Source: Roseiflexus castenholzii DSM 13941 (GTDB lineage: Bacteria > Chloroflexota > Chloroflexia > Chloroflexales > Roseiflexaceae). Taken from it: 64,000 nucleotides of DNA. Each line of letters begins with the position of its first letter. Positions within the stretch are counted from its first letter, which is position 1. Position numbers and translations under genes: made by a program. The stretch lies in NCBI RefSeq assembly GCF_000017805.1, contig NC_009767.1, forward strand, positions 5,001,001 through 5,065,000, given 5' to 3'. Of this stretch, positions 26,899-35,151 are shown piece after piece. Under the pieces are notes generated by a model. It had not been told where the DNA came from. It saw only the letters and a program-made list of their open reading frames with translations, and ran no database searches.

Positions 26899-27822
26899 AT
26901 GAGCGCCTATCTGATCCAGCGAGTCCTGCTGACGATCCCGATCCTTCTGGGAATTGTCATCCTGACCTTTTTCCTGGTACACCTGATACCCGGAGATGCC
27001 GTTTCGGCGATGCAGGGGCAGTTGAAGATGAGTGCGCAACAGATGGAGCAAATGCGGGAGGCGCTTGGATTGAACGATCCGCTCCATGTTCAGTTGGGAC
27101 GGTATCTGATGAGACTGGCGCAGGGTGATCTGGGGCGATCGCTCTTTGGCAATCAACCGGTCGCGCTGTTAATTGCCTCCAATATTGGCGCAACGATTCA
27201 GTTGACGGTCGCAGCAATGGCGATAGCGATCGCCCTTGGGGCGCCGCTTGGCATTCTGGCAGCGGTCAAACGCGGCACCCTCTGGGATGTGGCAGCGGTG
27301 GTTCTGGCGATGATCGGCGTTTCAATCCCTTCATTCTGGCTTGGTTTGATGATGATCCAGTTGTTCGCCGTCACGCTGGGATGGTTGCCTATTATCGAAG
27401 AACGCAGTGCACGCGGACTGATCATGCCAGCGGCAGCGCTGGGTCTGGCAGAAGCGGCAATTATCGTGCGTCTGACCCGCGCCACGATGGTCGAGATTCT
27501 GAATGCGGACTATGTGCGTACAGCACGAGCGAAAGGGTTGTTCGATTCTGTCGTCCTCTGGCGCCACGCACTGCGCAATGGTCTTCTTCCGCTCATAACC
27601 ATGATTGGCATGCAGTTTGGAACCCTGCTGGGAGGCGCGGTGGTCATCGAAAATGTCTTCGCCAGACAGGGACTTGGCACACTGGTCACGCAGGCGGTGA
27701 TTAACCGCGACTTTCCAGTGGTGCAGGGATGCGTTCTGGTGGCAGCAACCATGTATGTGCTCGTGAATCTGGCGGTTGACGTGTTCTATACGGTGGTCGA
27801 TCCCCGGATTCGCTATTCGTAA
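26899..27822 (+). CDS. peptide-type ABC transporter permease (DppB/OppB family)
   Basis: A 307-aa inner-membrane permease with the DppB start (YLIQRVLLTIPILLGIVIL), periplasmic loop IPGDAVSAMQGQLKMS and six transmembrane segments. The EAA loop is YVRTARAKGLFDSVVLWRHALRN. No ribosome binding site is visible before the ATG, which lies 18 bases beyond the MITE's flanking TAA. Without the MITE it would sit about 20 bases after the binding protein stop codon. Confidence 0.9.
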   Translation: MSAYLIQRVLLTIPILLGIVILTFFLVHLIPGDAVSAMQGQLKMSAQQMEQMREALGLNDPLHVQLGRYLMRLAQGDLGRSLFGNQPVALLIASNIGATIQLTVAAMAIAIALGAPLGILAAVKRGTLWDVAAVVLAMIGVSIPSFWLGLMMIQLFAVTLGWLPIIEERSARGLIMPAAALGLAEAAIIVRLTRATMVEILNADYVRTARAKGLFDSVVLWRHALRNGLLPLITMIGMQFGTLLGGAVVIENVFARQGLGTLVTQAVINRDFPVVQGCVLVAATMYVLVNLAVDVFYTVVDPRIRYS

Positions 27823-27835
27823 GGCGCTGCGTATC

Positions 27836-28729
27836 ATGAGTCAGGCAGTTCAACAACCGATGCGCACCGACGGCAGATCTGCTGTTCTGCCTCCGCGCAT
27901 GCGTCGCTGGCAGCGCACCTTCTGGCGCCATCGGTCGCTCCTGGTCGGGTCGGCGCTCCTCGCTATTATCCTCTTTGGCGTCGCGTTTCCTTCGCTGTTT
28001 ACCAACCGCAATCCGGTCGTGATGAATATTCGGGAACGATTGCAGCCACCCAATCCAATATATCCCTTCGGCACCGATCAGTATGGTCGCGACATGCTGG
28101 CGCGTGTGCTGTACGGAGGACGTATCTCTCTGGTGATGGGCGTCGCGCCCATTCTGATTGCTGCGGGCGTCGGCGGGGTATTCGGTCTTATTGCCGGTTA
28201 CTATGGGCGCTGGTTGGACGCCGTTATGATGCGTGTTATGGATGTCTGGATCGCTTTGCCGATCATTCTGCTGGCGCTTGCGATTGTCACCGCGCTTGGA
28301 CCTGGACTGATCAACATTATGATCGCCATCGGCATTGCATGGATTCCGTACTATGCGCGGATGGTTCGCGGGATCGTTCTGTCGCTCCGGGAGTATAGTT
28401 TTATCGAAGCGGCGCGTGTGATCGGATTGAGCGACAGACGTATTCTGGCGCGGCATATTCTGCCGAATACTATCGCCCCCTTGATTGTCATGTCCTCGAT
28501 GGGCATCGCCGGCGCCATTCTGACCGGCGCATCCCTGAGTTTCATTGGCATGGGGCCACAGGCGCCAACACCGGAATGGGGCTTGATTCTTGCTGATGGT
28601 CGACAATTTATTCGCCTGGCGTGGTGGATCGGCTTCTTTCCCGGCGCTGCGATTGCGCTCACAGTTCTGGGCGCGAATCTGCTCGGCGATGGCTTGCGCG
28701 ACTGGCTCGATCCCCGCATGAGACTCTGA
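27836..28729 (+). CDS. peptide-type ABC transporter permease (DppC/OppC family)
   Basis: A 297-aa inner-membrane permease. PFGTDQYGRDMLARVLYGGRISL is the DppC signature (about residues 79-101) and EAARVIGLSDRRILARHILPN the EAA loop. About six transmembrane segments. I start at MSQAVQQ (27836), 13 bases after the partner permease, with AAGG upstream. Like the first importer, no ATPase gene follows; the next gene is an enolase-superfamily enzyme. Confidence 0.9.
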   Translation: MSQAVQQPMRTDGRSAVLPPRMRRWQRTFWRHRSLLVGSALLAIILFGVAFPSLFTNRNPVVMNIRERLQPPNPIYPFGTDQYGRDMLARVLYGGRISLVMGVAPILIAAGVGGVFGLIAGYYGRWLDAVMMRVMDVWIALPIILLALAIVTALGPGLINIMIAIGIAWIPYYARMVRGIVLSLREYSFIEAARVIGLSDRRILARHILPNTIAPLIVMSSMGIAGAILTGASLSFIGMGPQAPTPEWGLILADGRQFIRLAWWIGFFPGAAIALTVLGANLLGDGLRDWLDPRMRL

Positions 28730-28784
28730 CTACTGTTCTACCGCCGTGTGCGACTACACGAACCACACTCAATGGAGCGACCTT

Positions 28785-29951
28785 ATGAAAATCACCCGCG
28801 TTTCGACCCTCGTTGTGCACGCACGGATGCGCAACTGGGTTTTCGTCAAAGTCGAAACCGATCAGGATGGACTCTATGGCTGGGGCGAGGCGACACTCGA
28901 ATGGAAGACCAAAGGCGTGGTCGGCGCCGTTGAGGATGTCAGTCGCCTGATCATCGGTGAAGACCCCCGGCGCATCGAACACCTGTATCAGATGATGACC
29001 CGTCAGTACTTCTGGCGCGCCGGCATCGAGGGGATGACCGCCATGAGCGGCATCGAGCAGGCGCTCTGGGATATCAAAGGCAAGTGGTTGAACGTGCCGG
29101 TCTACGAGTTACTCGGCGGGCGCGTTCGAGACCGGATACGGGTCTATAACCATCTTGGCGGCGGTACGATGGAGCACATGTACGAAACGACCGACCCCGA
29201 CTTGTTTGCCGAGCGCGCGTTGATGGTCAAAGAGCAAGGGTATACAGCGCTCAAGTTTATGGCAGTGCCGCGGACGGAACCTGTTGAGGGCATGCGTCCG
29301 GTGCGGTATGCCGAGCGTCTGGTGCGCGCCGTGCGCGACGCGGTCGGCGATGATGTCGATCTGATGGTCGATCTCCACGCCCGGTGCGCTTCTCCGGCGA
29401 TGGCGCTGCGCTACTGCCGCGCGTTCGAGCCGTATGGGTTGCTCTTCTTCGAAGAGCCTTGCCCCAGCGAGGATATCGAAGCCACCGCTCAGGTCACCCG
29501 CGCCTCGAACATTCCGATCGCTACCGGCGAACGCCTGGTCGGGCGACATCAATTCCGCGAAGTGTTCGAGCGGCGCGCCTGCCATATCATTCAGCCCGAT
29601 CTGTCGCACTGCGGCGGTCTGTGGGAAGCGCGCAAGATCGCGGCAATCGCCGAAACGTACTCGATGGCCGTTGCGCCGCATAACCCGAATGGACCGATTG
29701 CGACGGCGGCTGCCATTCATTTCGCCGCCGCCACGCCAAACTGGGTGATTCAGGAAGCGATCAGCAACGATGTCCCCTGGCGATACGATGTGGTCGACTC
29801 AGAGCATCAGGTTCGGGATGGGTATATTGCCATACCCTCACGCCCCGGTTTGGGCGTCGAGGTGAACGAGGGCGAGGCGGCGCGCCACCCCTGGCAGCCG
29901 GAACTGGTGCAACGCTATTTCCATCCCGACGGTTCCGTGGCTGATTGGTAG
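28785..29951 (+). CDS. enolase-superfamily dehydratase (galactonate dehydratase-like)
   Basis: A 388-aa member of the mandelate racemase/enolase superfamily. Metal ligands are in the usual order: Asp in DLMVDLHARC (about 193-202), Glu in FFEEPCPSED (about 219) and Glu in IATGERLVGR (about 245). VAPHNPNGPIATAAA near residue 298 matches the catalytic His segment of acid-sugar dehydratases such as D-galactonate dehydratase. It probably removes water from a sugar acid. ATG with GGAG upstream; 55 bases after the permease gene and co-oriented with it. Confidence 0.85.
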   Translation: MKITRVSTLVVHARMRNWVFVKVETDQDGLYGWGEATLEWKTKGVVGAVEDVSRLIIGEDPRRIEHLYQMMTRQYFWRAGIEGMTAMSGIEQALWDIKGKWLNVPVYELLGGRVRDRIRVYNHLGGGTMEHMYETTDPDLFAERALMVKEQGYTALKFMAVPRTEPVEGMRPVRYAERLVRAVRDAVGDDVDLMVDLHARCASPAMALRYCRAFEPYGLLFFEEPCPSEDIEATAQVTRASNIPIATGERLVGRHQFREVFERRACHIIQPDLSHCGGLWEARKIAAIAETYSMAVAPHNPNGPIATAAAIHFAAATPNWVIQEAISNDVPWRYDVVDSEHQVRDGYIAIPSRPGLGVEVNEGEAARHPWQPELVQRYFHPDGSVADW

Positions 29952-30007
29952 ATACGGTGCATGCACGGCTATGCGCGTTCACCTGTGTTCCCAGGAAGGA
30001 TCAAGCC

Positions 30008-31270
30008 ATGTACGACATCTACGCCGGTTACCGGCTCGATAGGGGGTTCCATGTGGCTCAGACGGCCCGCCTGGTAGCACGTTATCACTATATCGAGGCG
30101 CAATTGATGCGTATTGCGGCAGGACGAATGGCCGAACTGCCTGAGTGGGAATTGAAATGTCTGCTGGGCCGGCATCTCTGGCAGGATTCGCAGCACGCCG
30201 ATGCATGGCTGTCCCGTCTGATCGATCTGCGCTGGCCACGCCGCGCGCCGCTCAACCCTGGCGAGGCGACCTGCCGGATGTTGCGGTTGCTCGATGATGC
30301 ACCCGACAGCGCTGCATTCGTTGCTGCGGTCTATCGCCAGGTGAAGCCGCGCCTTGCGGCAGCGTATGCCGCTCATCGCCAGGCGTGTGCATCACTGGCT
30401 GATGAGCCGACATGGGATCTGCTTGCGCGAATCCATGCCGACGAAGAAGAACAGATAAGCCAGGGCATGGCGCTGCTCGAGTCGTTCTCGTCTGCGGCGC
30501 GTGCCGTTGCGCAGAACTACGAATCCGCTGTGGCTGAGGCATGCGATGGAATCGGCAGTTTCGCCGATCCGGCAACTGCGGCTGAGCGCGAAGCCAGCGG
30601 TTCCTTCGAGGACCAAACGGTGCGACCGGCGCCGCCGATCGCCGCCCGCGATGCGCGCTTCCGCTTCGGCGAGCGGGCCGCCGATCATCCACCCGCCGAT
30701 GAACACGAAATGGCGCTGATGATGGCGCACCGCGATGCCGACAATGAGATGCACGCCGCCGAACTGCTCGGTCGCAACCTCTATGAGCATCCAGAGATGC
30801 CCTGGGAATATCACGTTGATATGGCGCGCCAACTTTGGGATGAAGTGCGCCACGCCGTGCTCTATCAGCGGTACCTGGAGCATCTGGGCGGCAAACTGGG
30901 CGATTTTCCGGTCATCCCCGGCAACTACGCCTATCGGATGAGCCTCGACTTTCCGCACCGGCTCTACGATCTGCATCTACGCGGCGAAAAACTGGGCATG
31001 CCCGATCTGATTCGCTCCCGCGAAACCGCCCGCGCACGCGGCGATACCCCGTATGCTCTGCTCAACGATTTTGTCCACGCCGATGAAGTGCCGCACGTGA
31101 AGAACGGGCGCTGGCTACGCTGGCTGCTCAACAATGATGAAGCGGCTTTCCGTCGGATCGAGCGCGAGACGATGCGACTGCGCGCAGCATATGAACAGGC
31201 TCACGCCGATGACCCGATTGTCATGGCGTATACCGGACTTGTGCCAGCGATCTTGCAACAAGAGGAATAA
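30008..31270 (+). CDS. two-lobed ferritin-like protein, unknown function
   Basis: A 420-aa protein that looks like two helical ferritin-like halves. The first has YHYIEAQLMRIAAGRM and LGRHLWQDSQHADAWL (about residues 25-65). The second has RDADNEMHAAELLGRNLYEH and ARQLWDEVRHAVLYQRYLEHLG (about 245-298), whose Glu, ExxH-like and ExxRH residues could bind a di-iron centre. HADEVPHVKNGRWL (about 358) adds more His and Glu. No ferritin-like enzyme I know has this exact layout. It starts at an ATG just after AGGAAGGA and is followed by the ceramidase-like gene after 2 bases, so the two are likely linked in function. An oxygenase role is possible but unproven. Confidence 0.6.
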   Translation: MYDIYAGYRLDRGFHVAQTARLVARYHYIEAQLMRIAAGRMAELPEWELKCLLGRHLWQDSQHADAWLSRLIDLRWPRRAPLNPGEATCRMLRLLDDAPDSAAFVAAVYRQVKPRLAAAYAAHRQACASLADEPTWDLLARIHADEEEQISQGMALLESFSSAARAVAQNYESAVAEACDGIGSFADPATAAEREASGSFEDQTVRPAPPIAARDARFRFGERAADHPPADEHEMALMMAHRDADNEMHAAELLGRNLYEHPEMPWEYHVDMARQLWDEVRHAVLYQRYLEHLGGKLGDFPVIPGNYAYRMSLDFPHRLYDLHLRGEKLGMPDLIRSRETARARGDTPYALLNDFVHADEVPHVKNGRWLRWLLNNDEAAFRRIERETMRLRAAYEQAHADDPIVMAYTGLVPAILQQEE

Positions 31271-31272
31271 CC

Positions 31273-32691
31273 ATGGCGCGACGACTGCACGCCGGGGTCG
31301 CACGAACGGATATTACGCCGCCACCAGGCATTGCCCATGCCGGTTGGGGAGCGCAGACCCATCAGCGGGCCGCCGGAGTCGATCTGCCGCTCTGGGCGAC
31401 GGCGCTGGCACTCTCTGATGGCATCGAGACGGTTGTGATCGTCGATATCGATCTGGTTTACCTCTGGGATGCCGAAGCGCCCGGCGTCATGCGAGCCGTG
31501 GAGCAGGCGACCGGTCTGCCATCCTCACATATCCGCCTTGCCTACACCCATACCCACTCCGGTCCGATCAACGGCGCAACCTGGAGTTCCTGGGTGAAGG
31601 AGGGCGCCGAGATGACGCCAGCCTATGATGCGATTCTGGAGCATCATATCGCGGGCGTTGCCCGGCAAGCCTTGCAACGGATGCGCCCGGTGCGCATCGC
31701 TGCCGGTTCCGGCGAGGCGCGGATCAATGTCAATCGGCGCTTTCGGCGCCCTGAAGATGGCATGGTGGTTTGTGGGCGCAATTGGGATGGTCCTGTTGAT
31801 CATCAGGTGCAGGTGGTGCGGCTCGACGATCTGGAGGGGGCGCCACTGGCAGTGATCGTGAACTATGCCTGCCACCCGATTACGGTCGGTCCTGATTGCG
31901 ACCTGATTACGCCCGATTATCCAGGGGTGATGAAGCGCGTCGTCGAACAGTCCACCGGCGCCACATGTCTGTTTCTTCAGGGAGCAGCCGGCGATCTCGG
32001 ACCGATCCAGGGCGTCGCCCGCGGCGGTCTGGCTGAGTATCGGCGGTTGGGGAGCATCCTGGGCCACGAAGTGAGCCGGATCTGGTGGGAACTCGAACCG
32101 TGGCGGCGGCGTGAGCGCTATGCCGGCACGCTGGAGTCCGGCGCGCCACTGGCGATCTACCAAGATGAGCGCCTGCCCGACCTCGATACCACGCTCCGGG
32201 TTGGCGTGCGCGAGGTGCAATTGCCGCTGAAACAGTTCGCCCCGGCTGCCGAGTTGGCGGCAGCGGCGGCGCAGCATATTGAGCGGCTCAACCGTCTGCG
32301 CGCCGAAGGCGGCGATACTGAGGACATCCGCACCGAGACGATGCTGGCGAAGCGCGCCGGGATGCGCGCCGATCTTGCACGCCGCAATGAAGGTCATACC
32401 TATCGCAGCGTGACCCTGCAAACCTTCGCCATCGGCAACCAGATCGCTCTGCCAGCCGTACCCGGCGAGCCGTTCTGCGAGATCGGCAGGCGGGTGAAGG
32501 TCGGCTCGCCTTTCCCATACACGCTCTTCTCCGGTTACGCGAATATCGGCTGGGCGTACATCCCCACTGCCGACGCTTATCCGCTGGGCGGCTATGAGAT
32601 CGAGATTACACCGTTCGCGCCTGAAGCCGCCGATATCCTGGTTGATGCAAGCCTGACGTTGTTGCGTGATATGCTGCCAGAGCGGCGTTGA
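31273..32691 (+). CDS. neutral ceramidase-like hydrolase, paralogue 1
   Basis: A 472-aa protein related to the N-terminal domain of neutral/alkaline ceramidases, which are zinc amidases. The metal-site motif THTHSGP (about residues 92-98) and a second His block NYACHPITVGP (about 196-206) are intact. The family's GDVSPN hexapeptide, whose Ser is the nucleophile, appears here as GDLGPI (240-245), so Ser is replaced by Gly. No signal peptide is visible, unlike secreted ceramidases, so it acts in the cytoplasm. It follows the ferritin-like gene by 2 bases. A changed mechanism or a different substrate (lactone, amide or carbohydrate ester) is likely. Confidence 0.72.
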   Translation: MARRLHAGVARTDITPPPGIAHAGWGAQTHQRAAGVDLPLWATALALSDGIETVVIVDIDLVYLWDAEAPGVMRAVEQATGLPSSHIRLAYTHTHSGPINGATWSSWVKEGAEMTPAYDAILEHHIAGVARQALQRMRPVRIAAGSGEARINVNRRFRRPEDGMVVCGRNWDGPVDHQVQVVRLDDLEGAPLAVIVNYACHPITVGPDCDLITPDYPGVMKRVVEQSTGATCLFLQGAAGDLGPIQGVARGGLAEYRRLGSILGHEVSRIWWELEPWRRRERYAGTLESGAPLAIYQDERLPDLDTTLRVGVREVQLPLKQFAPAAELAAAAAQHIERLNRLRAEGGDTEDIRTETMLAKRAGMRADLARRNEGHTYRSVTLQTFAIGNQIALPAVPGEPFCEIGRRVKVGSPFPYTLFSGYANIGWAYIPTADAYPLGGYEIEITPFAPEAADILVDASLTLLRDMLPERR

Positions 32692-32740
32692 CCTTCATTC
32701 GGCGAACATCCTTGCCCAATCGAGGCAACAGGATACACTG

Positions 32741-33511
32741 ATGCGACTGTGCGGCAAAGTAACGCTGATCACCGGCGGCGCGACAGGTATTGGGGCAGCA
32801 TGCGCGCGCCGCTTCGCCGATGAAGGCGCCCATGTGGTGATCGCCGATATTAACGAGCAGGCCGGACGCCGCACGGCTGAGGTCTGTGGCGGACGCTTCG
32901 TGACGACCGACATCGGGAATGCCGAACAGTGTCGCGCAGCGGTTGAAGAAACCGTCGCCTGCTATGGACGCCTCGATATTCTCGTCAACACCGCCGCGCA
33001 CCTGGGAGGCTATCACGATGCCGCAGCCATGACGCTCGAAGAGTGGCACGCTGTGCTTGCCGTGACCCTTGATGGCGTCTTTTACTGCTCGAAATATGCG
33101 GTTCAGGAGATGCTCAAAACTGGCGGCGGCGCGATTGTCATCATCGCGTCGGTCGAGGGCATGATGGGCGCCGCCGGTCATGCCGCATATGTGACAGCGA
33201 AGAGCGCATTGTTCGGACTGACGCGATCTCTGGCCATCGATTTCGGCAAGAGCGGCGTTCGCGTCAATGCCATCAGTCCTGGCATCATCGATTCAGGGCA
33301 GCCTGATATTGAGCGACTGAAACACGATCCGGACATCATGCGCTTCTGGCGTGATATGACGGTGCTGGATCGCATGGGACGACCGGAAGAGGTCGCAGCA
33401 GCGGCGCTCTTCCTGGCTTCCGATGAGGCTTCGTATATCACCGGTCAGAACCTGGCAGTCGACGGCGGCTGGACAATTGGACATCCGCCGCTGCCGCGTT
33501 CGTTCCAGTAA
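32741..33511 (+). CDS. short-chain dehydrogenase/reductase
   Basis: A 256-aa classical SDR. TGGATGIGAACARR (about residues 12-25) is the nucleotide-binding loop, an Asp near residue 37 (IADINE) favours NAD, NTAAH replaces the usual NNAG, and the catalytic site is ASVEG plus YVTAK (about 150). The C-terminal GGWTIGHP is typical. I start at MRLCGKVTLI (32741), 49 bases after the ceramidase-like gene; the frame is open upstream but without support. It probably oxidises an alcohol intermediate in the island's pathway. Confidence 0.87.
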   Translation: MRLCGKVTLITGGATGIGAACARRFADEGAHVVIADINEQAGRRTAEVCGGRFVTTDIGNAEQCRAAVEETVACYGRLDILVNTAAHLGGYHDAAAMTLEEWHAVLAVTLDGVFYCSKYAVQEMLKTGGGAIVIIASVEGMMGAAGHAAYVTAKSALFGLTRSLAIDFGKSGVRVNAISPGIIDSGQPDIERLKHDPDIMRFWRDMTVLDRMGRPEEVAAAALFLASDEASYITGQNLAVDGGWTIGHPPLPRSFQ

Positions 33512-33692
33512 GCCGCATCTCCGGCAATGTCATCCGTCGCTTTCCGGGCTGAGAGTCTTGTTGTCTGGCTATCGAGTGATTTCCCGCAGGTTCAGAACCG
33601 GTAGCAGGATTGCTTTGCAACCTTGCCTTCCGCTATCCGCCTACCTGTCCGGCGACTGCTGAAGATCAAGAAAATAGCCTGGTATTCCTGGA

Positions 33693-33768
33693 CACTGCGG
33701 GCTGCAACCCTTGCTGAGATCGTGAAAACCCCTCTGGGGCTTCCTCGTTCTGAGCGAGGGATTGAGCC
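33693..33768 (+). repeat. dispersed intergenic repeat, copy A
   Basis: A stretch of about 75 bases beginning CCTGGACACTGCGGGC and including GAGATCGTGAAAACCCCT matches the reverse complement of 51469-51555 at roughly 80 percent identity by eye. It lies in a 500-base gene-free gap. The frames crossing it are not credible genes. Confidence 0.5.
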
Positions 33769-33893
33769 AGCAGCTCAGGATGCGCGTGATGTGGCGGCGC
33801 ACGTCTACCGGATTCATTTCTTGACGTTCCTCATCCCGCTGCAATACGGCGGTTCCTGAGACATCAGACCTGTACCTCTGTCTGACTCCATGC

Positions 33894-33957
33894 TTGACTT
33901 CTTGCACGGCTTCTGCTATATTTTCAGACAAAACAGCACATTGTATGTGTTTTGTCT
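33894..33957 (+). promoter_or_regulatory. promoter and large palindromic operator of the second GntR gene
   Basis: TTGACT (33894-33899), 17 bases and TATATT (33917-33922) form a good promoter. Immediately after the -10 lies AGACAAAACA (33926-33935), 12 bases, then its exact reverse complement TGTTTTGTCT (33948-33957). The palindrome spans the expected start site near 33929, about 58 bases before the GntR ATG, so autorepression is likely. Confidence 0.68.
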
Positions 33958-34014
33958 CAAACTGTCTTCATTACGTCAGATGCTTTTCGTTTCTGCTGGT
34001 AAAGCGTCTGAGAT

Positions 34015-34989
34015 ATGAAAGACACTGGTGTTATGACCGATCCTGTCCCGCACGATAGAAACGCACAACGTGCTTTGCGAGCGCATGAGATTGTGCACAT
34101 TCTGGAGCAACAGATCCGCTCCGGCGCGTACCGATCCGGCATGCGCTTGCCGACTGTCCGTGAACTTGCTGAACAGTATCACGTCAACAAGAATACTGCC
34201 GCGCGCGCATACCAGATATTGGAGCAGCGCGGGTTGATTGACGTGTCACGCGGTCGTGGCGCATTTGTGTGCGCAATAATGGAGTATGACCGGTCAACAT
34301 TGCAGCAGCAGGTCGAACGCTTTGTTCAGACAGCCCGGCATTCAGGGTTGAGTCGTAGTCAGTTGATGGACCTGATCCACAACGCGGTGCATCAGTCGTA
34401 TGGGTCTGATGCGCCGCGCGTGTTGTTTGTCGAATGCAACCGGCGTGATGTCGAAACGCTCGGCGACGAGATTGAAAGCATTGCTGACGTGCCAATGGAT
34501 CGGGCGCTGCTCGATGATGTCCTGCGCGATCCGGTCACACCCGTTCACCGCTACGATCTGATCGTCACCACCTTTCAGCACCTGGGGCAGATTCGCCAGG
34601 CTGTGCCATCCTCTGCACGCCAACGGGTCATTGGCGTGCTGGCGACGCCATCACACGAGTCGTTGCTGGCGCTGGCGCGTCTGCACGTTCCAACTTTTGG
34701 TCTGGTGTGCGACTCGCCGGGAACGGTCGAAAGTCTGACCCATATCATTCGCACCTATCATCCGAACTCAGCGGTCATTCCTGTTCTGATCGATAACCGC
34801 ACGCGCCTGCACGACATGATCGAGCAGGCGGACGCCATCGTGGTCACCCGATCCTGTCGGGAACGTCTGCTGGCGTTGAATCCCGCGCTGCCCATTATCA
34901 CCGTGGTCTTCACGATCGATCAGCAGTCGATTGATTTCTTGCGCCGCCGTCTTGAGGAAACTGCGCAGATGAACGCCATGCAGGGATAA
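34015..34989 (+). CDS. GntR family regulator with non-FCD effector domain
   Basis: A 324-aa regulator. The N-terminal winged helix (about residues 20-90) has GMRLPTVRELAEQYHVNKNTAARAYQILEQRG in pieces, close to the YtrA/short GntR type. A linker with EYDRSTLQQQVERFV, also seen in YtrA-like proteins, follows. The C-terminal 200 residues alternate beta strands and helices (RVLFVECNRRD, YDLIVTTFQHLG, IVVTRS) and resemble a periplasmic-binding-like or Rossmann-type sensor rather than FCD or UTRA. The start could also be the ATG four codons... further in (MTDPVPH). It probably regulates the ceramidase-like 2/deacylase/enolase-like operon that follows. Confidence 0.82.
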   Translation: MKDTGVMTDPVPHDRNAQRALRAHEIVHILEQQIRSGAYRSGMRLPTVRELAEQYHVNKNTAARAYQILEQRGLIDVSRGRGAFVCAIMEYDRSTLQQQVERFVQTARHSGLSRSQLMDLIHNAVHQSYGSDAPRVLFVECNRRDVETLGDEIESIADVPMDRALLDDVLRDPVTPVHRYDLIVTTFQHLGQIRQAVPSSARQRVIGVLATPSHESLLALARLHVPTFGLVCDSPGTVESLTHIIRTYHPNSAVIPVLIDNRTRLHDMIEQADAIVVTRSCRERLLALNPALPIITVVFTIDQQSIDFLRRRLEETAQMNAMQG

Positions 34990-35151
34990 TAAGGAAGAAA
35001 GGGGCGAGGGGGACTAAAAAATCGTCAGGACACCAGGAAAAAGACGACACCCGCGCGTGGGTGCGAGAGGGGCGATGTCCACCCTGGCAACGCAGGGAAA
35101 ACCTTACCTCACATGCAGGTCTCCCCGTACCATTCAAAAGCGAGGAAACGA

